Assembly (NCBI RefSeq): GCF_032121415.1
Contig: NZ_CP135079.1
Span: forward strand, 6,138,001-6,202,000
Direction: 5' to 3'
From: Streptomyces parvus
GTDB lineage: Bacteria > Actinomycetota > Actinomycetes > Streptomycetales > Streptomycetaceae
DNA: 64,000 nucleotides
Shown: positions 25,494-35,088 of the stretch, piece after piece
Position numbering within the stretch: position 1 is the stretch's first letter
How the letters are laid out: every line of letters starts with the position of its first letter
Program-made: the position numbers and the translations under genes
Notes under the pieces: generated by a model
Database searches by the model: none
Seen by the model: the letters and a program-made list of their open reading frames with translations, nothing else
Told to the model about the DNA's origin: nothing

Positions 25494-25545
25494 AAGCGCT
25501 TGCTCGGCCCGAGGGGTTGTGCGGAGCCGGGGACGTTCTTAGCAT
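25494..25545 (+). promoter_or_regulatory. Candidate promoter and operator of the acyl-CoA operon
   Basis: AAGCGCTT at 25494-25501 is a perfect 8-base palindrome. TTGTGC at 25517-25522 (-35-like) and TAGCAT at 25540-25545 (-10-like) are 17 bases apart. They lie about 45 bases before the first ATG of the operon. A fatty-acid-responsive TetR-type regulator at the palindrome is a guess. Confidence 0.35.
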
Positions 25546-25589
25546 CGCAGGTGTTACATCGGTTGTGTCACACCCCTGGGGGCTCACAG

Positions 25590-26729
25590 ATGGCGAAAGG
25601 CCCAAGGCCCGGGCACGGTCCGCTGACCGGTGTCCGGGTCGTCGAGCTGGCGGGCATCGGCCCCGGACCGTTCGCCGCGATGCTGCTGGCGGACCTCGGG
25701 GCCGATGTCGTCCGCGTCGACCGGCCCGGCGGCGCGGGGCTCGGCATCGATCCCGCGTACGACCTCACCAACCGCAACAAGCGCTCCGTCCTCCTGGACC
25801 TCAAGAGCGACGGGGGGCCGGCCCGCGTTCTGGACCTCGTCGAACGCGCCGACATCCTCGTCGAGGGCTACCGCCCCGGCGTCGCCGAACGCCTCGGCCT
25901 CGGACCCGACGCCTGCCTCGCCCGCAACCCGAAGCTCGTCTACGGGCGGATGACCGGCTGGGGCCAGGACGGGCCGCTCGCCGACCGCGCGGGCCACGAC
26001 ATCGCCTACATCGCGCTCACCGGCACGCTGTCCATGATCGGCAGGCCGGACGAACCGCCCACCGTCCCCGCCAACCTGGTCGGCGACTACGCGGGCGGCT
26101 CGCTCTACCTCGTCGTCGGCGTCCTCGCCGCCCTCCAGCACGCCCGCGCCCACGGCGAGGGCCAGGTCGTCGACGCCGCCATCGTGGACGGCGCCGCCCA
26201 TCTCGCCACGATGATCCACGGCATGCTCGCCGCCGGGAGCTGGCAGGACCGCCGCGGCGCGAACCTCCTCGACGGCGGCTGCCCGTTCTACGGCACCTAC
26301 GCCACCTCCGACGGCGGCCACATGGCGGTCGGCCCGCTGGAAGGCCAGTTCTACGCGGAGTTCGTCCGGCTCCTCGGGATCGCGGACTCCTTCCCCGACC
26401 GGTGGGACCTCGCGCGCTGGGACGCACTGCGCGCCGCCGTCACCGAACGCTTCCTGGCCCGTACGCGCGCCGAGTGGACGGAGGTCTTCGCCGGCAGCGA
26501 CGCCTGCGTGGCCCCCGTCCTCTCGCTCACCGAGGCCCCGCACCACCCCCACCTCGCCGCCCGCTCCACCTTCGTCGAGCACGGCGGCCGGACCCAGCCC
26601 GCCCCCGCCCCGCGCTTCTCGGCCACCCCCGTCTCCGTACGCACCGGGCCCGCGCTGCCCGGCGCGGACACGGAGGCCGTCGCGGCCGACTGGGACGTAC
26701 CGGGGCTCCGGCCCACCCCCCGAGACTAG
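25590..26729 (+). CDS. CaiB/BaiF CoA-transferase / alpha-methylacyl-CoA racemase family
   Basis: This 379-aa protein is a class III CoA-transferase-fold enzyme. The catalytic pair known from mycobacterial alpha-methylacyl-CoA racemase aligns as His136 (RAGHDIAY) and Asp166 (LVGDYAGG). NRNKRSVLLDLK, DILVEGYRPGVAERLG and YGRMTGWGQDGPL are all family motifs. The gene begins an operon whose later members are acyl-CoA dehydrogenase, thiolase and a FadB-type protein, so racemisation of 2-methylacyl-CoA before beta-oxidation is the likely job. The acyl-CoA dehydrogenase starts 9 bases after its stop. Confidence 0.87.
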   Translation: MAKGPRPGHGPLTGVRVVELAGIGPGPFAAMLLADLGADVVRVDRPGGAGLGIDPAYDLTNRNKRSVLLDLKSDGGPARVLDLVERADILVEGYRPGVAERLGLGPDACLARNPKLVYGRMTGWGQDGPLADRAGHDIAYIALTGTLSMIGRPDEPPTVPANLVGDYAGGSLYLVVGVLAALQHARAHGEGQVVDAAIVDGAAHLATMIHGMLAAGSWQDRRGANLLDGGCPFYGTYATSDGGHMAVGPLEGQFYAEFVRLLGIADSFPDRWDLARWDALRAAVTERFLARTRAEWTEVFAGSDACVAPVLSLTEAPHHPHLAARSTFVEHGGRTQPAPAPRFSATPVSVRTGPALPGADTEAVAADWDVPGLRPTPRD

Positions 26730-26737
26730 GAGACCCC

Positions 26738-27880
26738 GTGCAACGGCAGATCTTCACCGAGGAGCACGACGCGTTCCGCGAGACCGTCCGGGCCTTTTTG
26801 GCCAAGGAGGTCCTCCCGTACTACGAGCAGTGGGAGCAGGACGGCATCGTCTCCCGCGAGGCGTGGCTCGCCGCCGGGCGGGCGGGGCTGCTGGGCCTGG
26901 CCGTCCCGGAGGAGTACGGGGGCGGCGGCAGCGACGACTTCCGCTACAGCGCGGTCCTCGCCGAGGAGTTCACCCGCGCCGGGGCCCCCGGGCTCGCGAT
27001 CGGCCTGCACAACGACATCATCGGCCCCTACCTCACGGGCCTGGCCACCGACGAGCAGAAGCGCCGCTGGCTCCCCGGCTTCTGCTCCGGCGAGACCGTC
27101 ACCGCCATCGCCATGACCGAGCCGGGGGCGGGCTCCGACCTCCAGGGCATCCGCACCACCGCCGAGGACAAGGGCGACCACTGGCTGCTCAACGGTTCCA
27201 AGACCTTCATCTCCAACGGCATCCTCGCCGACCTCGTCGTCGTCGTCGCGAAGACCACCCCCGAGGGCGGGGCCAAGGGGCTCTCCCTCATCGTCGTCGA
27301 GCGCGGCGCGGAGGGCTTCGAGCGCGGCCGCAACCTCGACAAGATCGGACAGAAGTCCCAGGACACCGCCGAGTTGTTCTTCCACGACGTCCGTGTCCCC
27401 AAGGAGAACCTCCTCGGGGAACTCGACGGCGCGTTCATCCACCTGATGACCAACCTGGCCCAGGAGCGCATGGGCATAGCGGTCGCCGGGATCGCCGCCG
27501 CCGAACACCTGCTGGAGATCACCACCCGGTACGTCAAGGAGCGCGAGGCCTTCGGACGGCCGCTGGCCAAGCTCCAGCACATCCGCTTCGAGATCGCCGA
27601 GATGGCCACCGAGTGCGCCGTCACCCGGACCTTCCTCGACCGGTGCATCGTCGACCACTCCGACGGCGTCCTCGACGCAGTCCACGCCTCCATGGCCAAG
27701 TGGTGGGCCACCGAACTGCAGAAGCGCGTCGCCGACCGCTGCCTCCAACTCCACGGCGGCTACGGGTACATGAGCGAGTACAAGGTCGCCAAGGCGTTCA
27801 CCGACGGCCGTATCCAGACCATCTACGGCGGCACCACGGAGATCATGAAGGAGATCATCGGCCGCTCGCTGCTCGCCTGA
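26738..27880 (+). CDS. Acyl-CoA dehydrogenase (LCAD-like base position)
   Basis: This 380-aa FAD enzyme oxidises acyl-CoA to enoyl-CoA. Visible signatures are MTEPGAGSD (127-134), LNGSKTFISNG (151-161), KEREAFGRPL and the C-terminal IYGGTTEIMKEII. The usual medium-chain catalytic Glu just before GGT is a Gly here. Glu243 in AQERMGIA sits where long-chain enzymes put their base, so this is an LCAD/IVD-like arrangement. The GTG start lies 9 bases after the CoA-transferase stop with GGAG in the gap. It is the second gene of the operon. Confidence 0.9.
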   Translation: MQRQIFTEEHDAFRETVRAFLAKEVLPYYEQWEQDGIVSREAWLAAGRAGLLGLAVPEEYGGGGSDDFRYSAVLAEEFTRAGAPGLAIGLHNDIIGPYLTGLATDEQKRRWLPGFCSGETVTAIAMTEPGAGSDLQGIRTTAEDKGDHWLLNGSKTFISNGILADLVVVVAKTTPEGGAKGLSLIVVERGAEGFERGRNLDKIGQKSQDTAELFFHDVRVPKENLLGELDGAFIHLMTNLAQERMGIAVAGIAAAEHLLEITTRYVKEREAFGRPLAKLQHIRFEIAEMATECAVTRTFLDRCIVDHSDGVLDAVHASMAKWWATELQKRVADRCLQLHGGYGYMSEYKVAKAFTDGRIQTIYGGTTEIMKEIIGRSLLA

Positions 27881-27925
27881 GCCCCCTGTGTCCTCCCTCT
27901 CCACCACCCTCGAAAGGCAGCTGTC

Positions 27926-29140
<1,215 letters not shown>

Positions 29141-29180
29141 CCTGTTCCCGGCCCCACCTGCTTACGGAGAAGACACCGAC

Positions 29181-31355
29181 ATGACCGAGAGCACCACCAT
29201 CCGCTGGGAACAGGACGAGACCGGCGTCGTCACCCTCGTCCTCGACGATCCCGACCAGTCGGCCAACACGATGAACCAGGCCTTCAAGGACTCCATCGCG
29301 GCCGTCGCGGACCGCGCCGAGGCCGAGAAGGACTCCATCCGCGGCATCATCTACACCTCCGCCAAGAAGACCTTCTTCGCCGGCGGCGACCTCAAGGACA
29401 TGATCAAGGTCGGCCCGGAGGACGCCCAGGCCGCCTTCGACACCGGCACCGCGATCAAGAAGTCGCTGCGCCGTATCGAGACCCTCGGCAAGCCCGTCGT
29501 CGCCGCGATCAACGGCGCGGCCCTCGGCGGCGGTTACGAGATCGCGCTCGCCTCCCACCACCGCGTCGCCCTCGACGCCCCCGGCTCCCGCATCGGCCTG
29601 CCCGAGGTCACCCTCGGGCTGCTCCCGGCGGGCGGCGGCGTCACCCGGACCGTACGCCTCATGGGCATCGCCGACGCCCTGCTCAAGGTGCTCCTCCAGG
29701 GCACCCAGTACACCCCGCGGCGGGCGCTGGAGAACGGCCTCGTCCACGAAGTCGCCGCCACCCGCGAGGATATGATCGAGAAGGCCCGCGCCTTCATCGA
29801 CGCGAACCCCGAGTCCCAGCAGCCCTGGGACGTCAAGGGCTACAAGATCCCCGGCGGTACCCCGTCCAACCCGAAGTTCGCCGCCAACCTCCCCGCCTTC
29901 CCGGCCAACTTGAAGAAGCAGCTCGCGGGCGCGCCCATGCCCGCACCGCGCAACATCCTCGCGGCGGCCGTGGAGGGCTCCCAGGTCGACTTCGAGACCG
30001 CGCTGACGATCGAGGCCCGGTACTTCACCGAGCTGGTCACCGGCCAGGTCTCCAAGAACATGATCCAGGCGTTCTTCTTCGACCTCCAGGCGGTCAACTC
30101 CGGCGCCAACCGGCCGGGGGGCATCCCGGAGCGCCCGGTCCGCAAGGTCGCCGTGCTCGGCGCCGGGATGATGGGCGCGGGCATCGCCTACTCCTGCGCC
30201 AAGGCCGGGATCGAGGTCGTCCTCAAGGACGTCTCCGCCGAGGCGGCCGCCAAGGGCAAGGCGTACAGCGAGAAGCTGCTCGCCAAGGCGCTCTCCCGGG
30301 GCCGTACGACGGAGGCCCGGCGCGACGAACTGCTGGCCCGGATCACCCCGACCGCTGACGTGGCCGACCTCGCGGGCTGCGACGCGGTGATCGAGGCCGT
30401 CTTCGAGGACACCGCCCTCAAACACAAGGTGTTCCAGGAGATCCAGGACGTCATCGAGCCCGACGCCCTGCTCTGCTCCAACACCTCCACCCTTCCCATC
30501 ACGGTCCTCGCGGAGGGGGTCTCGCGCCCCGACGACTTCATCGGCCTGCACTTCTTCTCGCCGGTCGACAAGATGCCGCTGGTCGAGATCATCAAGGGCG
30601 AGCGCACCGGCGACGAGGCGCTGGCCCGCGCCTTCGACCTGGTGCGCCGGATGAAGAAGACGCCGATCGTCGTCAACGACTCGCGCGGCTTCTTCACCTC
30701 GCGCGTCATCGGCCAGTTCATCAACGAGGGCGTGGCGATGGTCGGCGAGGGCGTCGAGCCCGCCTCGATCGAGCAGGCCGCCGCCCAGTCCGGCTACCCG
30801 GCCAAGGTGCTCTCCCTGATGGACGATCTGACCCTGACCCTGCCCCGTAAGATCCGCAACGAGACCAAGCGCGCGGTGGAGGAGGCCGGCGGCACCTGGC
30901 CGGGGCACCCATCCGACGAGGTCATCGACCGCATGGTCGACGAGTTCGAGCGGCCGGGGCGCAGTGGGGGAGCGGGCTTCTACGACTACGACGAGGACGG
31001 CAGGCGCACCGGTCTCTGGCCGGGCCTGCGCGAGCACTTCACCAGCAAGGCCGACGCGGACGTCTCCTTCGAGGACATGAAGGAGCGGATGCTCTTCTCC
31101 GAGGCGCTGGACAGCGTCCGCTGCCTGGAGGAGAACGTCCTCATCTCCGTCGCGGACGCCAACATCGGCTCCATCATGGGCATCGGCTTCCCGCCGTGGA
31201 CCGGCGGCGTCCTCCAGTACATCAACGGGTACGAGGGCGGCCTGCCCGGCTTCGCGGCCCGCGCCCGGGAACTCGCCGAGCGCTACGGCGACCGCTTCCT
31301 GCCGCCCGCACTGCTGGTGGAGAAGGCGGAGAAGGGCGAGACCTTCCACGACTGA
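29181..31355 (+). CDS. FadB/FadJ-type enoyl-CoA hydratase / 3-hydroxyacyl-CoA dehydrogenase
   Basis: This 724-aa protein fuses an enoyl-CoA hydratase domain (about residues 1-200, with INGAALGGGYE and GLPEVTLGLLPAGGG) to a 3-hydroxyacyl-CoA dehydrogenase. The NAD-binding GAGMMGAGIA is near 325, and FFSPVDKMPLVEI and the C-terminal domain follow. This matches FadB-type multifunctional enzymes, which supply the two middle steps of beta-oxidation. The ATG at 29181 has GGAGAA nearby. The operon ends in a strong hairpin just past its stop. With the thiolase and dehydrogenase it forms a complete cycle. Confidence 0.93.
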   Translation: MTESTTIRWEQDETGVVTLVLDDPDQSANTMNQAFKDSIAAVADRAEAEKDSIRGIIYTSAKKTFFAGGDLKDMIKVGPEDAQAAFDTGTAIKKSLRRIETLGKPVVAAINGAALGGGYEIALASHHRVALDAPGSRIGLPEVTLGLLPAGGGVTRTVRLMGIADALLKVLLQGTQYTPRRALENGLVHEVAATREDMIEKARAFIDANPESQQPWDVKGYKIPGGTPSNPKFAANLPAFPANLKKQLAGAPMPAPRNILAAAVEGSQVDFETALTIEARYFTELVTGQVSKNMIQAFFFDLQAVNSGANRPGGIPERPVRKVAVLGAGMMGAGIAYSCAKAGIEVVLKDVSAEAAAKGKAYSEKLLAKALSRGRTTEARRDELLARITPTADVADLAGCDAVIEAVFEDTALKHKVFQEIQDVIEPDALLCSNTSTLPITVLAEGVSRPDDFIGLHFFSPVDKMPLVEIIKGERTGDEALARAFDLVRRMKKTPIVVNDSRGFFTSRVIGQFINEGVAMVGEGVEPASIEQAAAQSGYPAKVLSLMDDLTLTLPRKIRNETKRAVEEAGGTWPGHPSDEVIDRMVDEFERPGRSGGAGFYDYDEDGRRTGLWPGLREHFTSKADADVSFEDMKERMLFSEALDSVRCLEENVLISVADANIGSIMGIGFPPWTGGVLQYINGYEGGLPGFAARARELAERYGDRFLPPALLVEKAEKGETFHD

Positions 31356-31364
31356 GGCCGTGGG

Positions 31365-31402
31365 GCGCCGCGTTCACCGTCACTCGGCGGTGAACGCGGC
31401 GC
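31365..31402. terminator. Bidirectional terminator, 15-bp perfect stem
   Basis: GCGCCGCGTTCACCG (31365-31379) pairs perfectly with its complement at 31388-31402 across an 8-base loop. The left arm sits 10 bases after the FadB-type stop. The right arm lies inside the last codons of the convergent MerR gene, so part of that gene's C-terminal sequence is constrained by terminator function. Confidence 0.85.
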
Positions 31403-32111
31403 GCAGCTCCTCCTTCAGCGACCGCTGAAAGGCCGTCACCAGCGCCTGCACCACGATCGGCTGCATATGGGCCGACAGCGACTTCATCGCGGCCACATGC
31501 TCCGGATCGCCCTCCCGCTCCCGGTACGGATTCCACACCTCGTCCCGGAAGAGCCGGGTCATCTCCTGCGCCGCCGACCGGGTGTGGTCCAGCAGGACGG
31601 TCCGCGCCGCCAGGATCGTCTCGTGGGCGATCGGCACGTCCAGCAGTTCCACCCCGAGCCGCAACAGCCCGAGATCCACGCTGTACGTCGTGCCGTCCCC
31701 CTCGGACCGCACCAGCACCCCCATCGCCGCAAGCCGCTCCACATCCGCGTCCGACAGCGCCCGCCCGGCCCGCCGCTCCAGCTCGGCCCGGGAGAAGTCC
31801 TCGGTCTTGTCCGGCGCCCAGGATGCGACCAGCGCCCGGTGGATGGCCAGATCGTGGGCGCTGAGGCCGGGCGGCAGCTGCTCCAGATAGCGTTCGATCG
31901 CGGCGAGCGTCATGCCCTGCTGCTGGAGCTCCTCGATCAGCGCGAGCCGCGAGAGATGCTCGGGCCCGTAGTGCCCGACCCGGCGCGGCCCGATGACCGG
32001 GGGCGGCAACAGGCCCCGGGTGCTGTAGAACCGCACGGTACGCACGGTGACCCCGGCACGCGCCGCCAGCTCGTCCACCGTGAGCGTCGGCTCGTCGGTC
32101 CCCGTCGTCAT
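31380..32111 (-). CDS. MerR-family transcription regulator
   Basis: This 243-aa regulator has a MerR winged-helix at residues 9-77 (TVDELAARAGVTVRTVRFYSTRGLLPP, then RRVGHYGPEHLSRLALIEELQQQGMTLAAIERYL). The remainder is a helical effector/dimer domain without a recognised ligand motif. The gene is convergent with the acyl-CoA operon and the last 23 bases of coding sequence form one arm of the shared terminator. That closeness makes control of the operon possible but it is only positional. Upstream is a GACAG-N5-CTGTC repeat that could be its own operator. Confidence 0.88.
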   Translation of the reverse strand: MTTGTDEPTLTVDELAARAGVTVRTVRFYSTRGLLPPPVIGPRRVGHYGPEHLSRLALIEELQQQGMTLAAIERYLEQLPPGLSAHDLAIHRALVASWAPDKTEDFSRAELERRAGRALSDADVERLAAMGVLVRSEGDGTTYSVDLGLLRLGVELLDVPIAHETILAARTVLLDHTRSAAQEMTRLFRDEVWNPYREREGDPEHVAAMKSLSAHMQPIVVQALVTAFQRSLKEELRAAFTAE

Positions 32112-32142
32112 CTCTGCTCCCCGCAGTCGAATCCCGGTATCG

Positions 32143-32157
32143 GACAGTTCCGCTGTC
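32143..32157 (-). promoter_or_regulatory. Inverted repeat upstream of the MerR gene
   Basis: GACAG at 32143-32147 and CTGTC at 32153-32157 form an inverted repeat with a 5-base spacer, about 32 bases upstream of the MerR ATG. MerR proteins usually bind repeats between the promoter hexamers. The -10 and -35 here are not clear, so this remains a candidate. Confidence 0.35.
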
Positions 32158-32242
32158 TCACCACTACTGCGAAAGTCTCCGGCACCATCGCTCCGCCGTC
32201 CACCCCGGTCCCCTTGTCAGTGGCGGCCCGTACGGTGAGGTC

Positions 32243-32719
32243 ATGTCGGAGATCACTTACGTACGGGGGGACGCCACCGCCCCGCAGGGCAAGGGCGTCA
32301 AGCTGATCGTCCACGTCTGCAACGACCTAGGCGGCTGGGGCAAGGGCTTCGTGCTCGCCCTCTCCCGGCGCTGGCCCGAGCCCGAGGCCGCCTACCGCCG
32401 CTGGCACCGGGAGCGCGCGGGCAACGACTTCGTCCTGGGCGCGGCGCAGTTCGTGCAGGTGGGGCCCCGTCTCTGGGTGGCCAACCTGATCGGCCAGCGC
32501 GGCATGCGCACCGGCAGCAAGGGGGTGCCCGTGCGGTACGAGGCCATCGACACGGCGCTCGGCGCGGTCGCCGCCAAGGCCGTCGAGCTGGGGGCCTCTG
32601 TCCATATGCCCCGGATCGGCTGCGGGCTCGCGGGCGGCAGGTGGTCCCGCATCGAGCCGCTCATCGGGCGACGCCTGATATCCGCCGGAGTGCCGGTGAC
32701 GGTGTACGACCACGACTGA
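32243..32719 (+). CDS. Macrodomain protein (Appr-1''-p processing / Poa1-like)
   Basis: This 158-aa protein is a stand-alone macrodomain. Family features are YVRGDATAP (residues 5-13), IVHVCNDLGGWGKGF (the ADP-ribose-binding loop) and HMPRIGCGLAGGRW near the end. These match the Poa1-type ADP-ribose-1''-phosphate phosphatase branch. It may remove or read ADP-ribose marks, or process ADP-ribose from RNA repair; no ADP-ribosyl transferase is adjacent. The -10-like TACGGT at 32231-32236 is 7 bases before the ATG, and no strong ribosome site is seen, so the transcript may be leaderless. Confidence 0.88.
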   Translation: MSEITYVRGDATAPQGKGVKLIVHVCNDLGGWGKGFVLALSRRWPEPEAAYRRWHRERAGNDFVLGAAQFVQVGPRLWVANLIGQRGMRTGSKGVPVRYEAIDTALGAVAAKAVELGASVHMPRIGCGLAGGRWSRIEPLIGRRLISAGVPVTVYDHD

Positions 32720-32832
32720 CCCGGCCGCCGGGGACCGGCCCCCGCCATCACGGTTCTCCCCTCCGCGGGGGACCATGGAGGGAGAGGGACGGGCAGCACC
32801 GGGCAGGCCCGCCGGGATCGCGGGAGCACCGG

Positions 32833-33705
32833 ATGAGCAGCGCGAAGGACGTGAGGGTCCTTGAGCCGCCTCCGCCGGGTGGTGTGCTCTGGAGCCTGGC
32901 CGGTGACATCCGCGCCCTGCTGATGCTGCCCGCCGCTCTCACCCTCCAGGTCGCCCACCCGGCCGTCGGCGCCGGAGTCGACGAGCACTCCGTCTTCCGT
33001 ACGGACCCGTGGGGGCGCGGCGAACGCTCGCTGCGCTCGCTCCAGCTCTGGGTGTACGGCGGCGCGGAGGCGGCCGAGGAGGGCCGCCGGCTGCGCGTGC
33101 TGCACCGCACCATCCGGGGCACCGACACCCGGGGCCGCCGCTACCGCGCCCTGACGCCCGCCACCTACGCCTGGGTGCACGCCACCGGCTTCCCCGTCTA
33201 CCAGCACGCGGCCCGCTGTCTGATCCGGCCCATGACCCCGGCCCAGGAGCGCGCCCTGTACGCGGAGTGGCTCCAGGTCGGCCGGATCCTCGGCATCCAC
33301 GACCGGGACATGCCGCAGACCATCGAGGAGTTCTGGCCGTACTGGAAGAAGATGCTCGCCGAGGAGATCGAGGCGACCACCGTCGTGCGGGAACTGGTCG
33401 ACGTCGACCAGCCCGTGCCACCGCCCGACCGGGGTCCATGGCCGCTGCGGACGGTCCTGCAGGCGCTGTGGCCGGCGCTGCTGCCGCCGCTGGCCCGCTT
33501 CCGGCGGTTCGTCACCATCGGGCTCATGCCGCCCGACGCCCGTGAGGCCCTCGGCCTGCCGTGGAACGCGGAGCAGGAGAAGCGGCTGCGCCGGATGTGC
33601 GCGGTCCTGCGGGTCGTCGTTCCGGTCCTGCCGGAGAGGCTGCGCTATCTGACCCGGGCGCGAGCGGCCCGGGCGGCCCGCCGTACGGCTGCGTCCAACG
33701 GTTGA
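32833..33705 (+). CDS. MpaB/DUF2236-type oxygenase
   Basis: This 290-aa protein belongs to the DUF2236 family now called MpaB/rubber-oxygenase-like, several members of which bind b-type heme. The signature QVAHPAVGAGVDEHS is at about residues 39-53, and RLRVLHRTIRGTDTRGRRYRALTP follows. A His in YAWVHATGF may be a heme ligand. No signal peptide is seen. The substrate cannot be told from sequence. It is 113 bases after the macrodomain gene, so separate transcription is likely. Confidence 0.75.
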   Translation: MSSAKDVRVLEPPPPGGVLWSLAGDIRALLMLPAALTLQVAHPAVGAGVDEHSVFRTDPWGRGERSLRSLQLWVYGGAEAAEEGRRLRVLHRTIRGTDTRGRRYRALTPATYAWVHATGFPVYQHAARCLIRPMTPAQERALYAEWLQVGRILGIHDRDMPQTIEEFWPYWKKMLAEEIEATTVVRELVDVDQPVPPPDRGPWPLRTVLQALWPALLPPLARFRRFVTIGLMPPDAREALGLPWNAEQEKRLRRMCAVLRVVVPVLPERLRYLTRARAARAARRTAASNG

Positions 33706-33810
33706 GCGGATCCGTCCCGCCGGCGTACGACCGTGCGCGGAGACCGAGGGGCCGTCGGAGCGGCTGAACCCCCGCCGCTCCGACGGCCCCGATTCCCGGG
33801 TGTACGGCCG

Positions 33811-34980
33811 TCAGCGGTGCTCGTGACCTGCGTGATGCCGGTCCGCGTGGTCACCGCGACCCTGGCCGCCGTGGTCGTGCACGGTGTTCGTCGCCGCGAT
33901 CTTCTTCCAGGAAGCGGGCCGCTCGACCCGTGCCGCAGACCGTGCCGAGAGGGCCGCCCCGGCGGGGCCCGCATCGGCCGCGGCAGGGGCCGCCGGCCGC
34001 GACGGCTGGTACAGCCAGGTGTCGGACAGCGCCGCGAGCGGCTTGCCCGAGACCCGCTCCGCGTACCGGACGAAGTCGCCCACGTTCGCGTTGCCGTGCG
34101 CGTGCTCGGCCGGCCGGCCCTTCAGCAGCTCGAAGAAGGTTTCGTCGCCGACCTCGTCGCGCAGCGCCTGGAGCGCCAGCGCGCCCCGGGCGTGGACGGC
34201 GATGCCGAACTGGTTGTCCGGGCCCGGATCGCCCGGCTTCACCTTCCAGAACGGGTCGTCGGCCGGGTGCTGGGCGTACGTGTAGTCCGCCAGCTCCTGT
34301 GCGGTGCCCTCGCCCTCCTTCTCCGACCGGAGCCACTGGCTGTAACGGGCGAAGCCCTCGTTGATCCAGATGTCCTTCCAGCCGTCGACCGACACGCTGT
34401 TGCCGTACCTCTGGCGCGCGATTTCGTGGACGACGACCCAGACGTTCGCGCCTCCCGCGGACTGCCGCACCGGCGTTGGCGCCCAGGTACTTGCTGTAGG
34501 CGTTCAGCACCGGCAGGCCGTTTGCCGTCCTGTCGGTGGTGATGTCGAACTCGCCGACGGCGAGCGTCGTCGGATATGTCTCCTGCGGCTTGTCGGAGCG
34601 CCAGTCGAAGCGCGTCCAGCCGAGCTTCGAACTCCGCGACTGGGGCACCCCGTTGTTGATCTCCTGGGTGCCGTCGGGCACCGAGACCGAGATGTCGTAC
34701 GTGGCCTTGTCCAGCGGGTGGTCGTCGGTCGGGTACCACCACACCGCCGACTCCGGCTCCTGCGCGGCGACCCCACCGTCCGGGGTGCGCCCGGGCGGTC
34801 CAGCCGTTGATCTTCAGCTCGGAGGGCTTCCCGGCGTACCGGACGACGACGCAGGCGGCCTTGCCCTTCGCCGGCCGCTCCGCGGGGATGACTTCCAGCT
34901 CGTGGTCGCCGCTCGTGGCGAAGCGGGCCTTCCTGCCGTTCACCCGCACTTCGAAGACGTCGAGTCCGAAGTCGAGGTCG
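33811..34980 (-). pseudogene. Decayed M1-family aminopeptidase
   Basis: Reading this stretch in three successive frames recovers most of one Streptomyces M1 metallopeptidase. The 5' part is missing: similarity begins at DLDFGLDVFEVRVNG near 34975, with no start or signal peptide. A frame change occurs near 34790, between SELKINGWTAR and TPDGGVAAQEPES. Near 34475 another change coincides with loss of about 50 residues that should precede the active site. The zinc motif reads HEIAR instead of HEIAH, so the second ligand is gone. The 3' part (ARYSQWLRSEKEGEGTAQ, then a His-rich tail) still reads well. This is almost surely non-functional. Confidence 0.88.
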
Positions 34981-35088
34981 CGATCACCCCCTGTTGCACA
35001 GGAGTTGACCGGTGTAACGTCCGCACATCGCCGACAGGCCGACGGGCGTCACGGCGCCCGCCCCCCCACGTTCCGGAGGCAGCCGCTG

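Noticed and set aside
25517..26737. N-terminal extension of the acyl-CoA dehydrogenase upstream of 26738
   Set aside because: The extension is a frame-shifted reading of the CoA-transferase gene; the GTG at 26738 has a ribosome site and a conserved following sequence.
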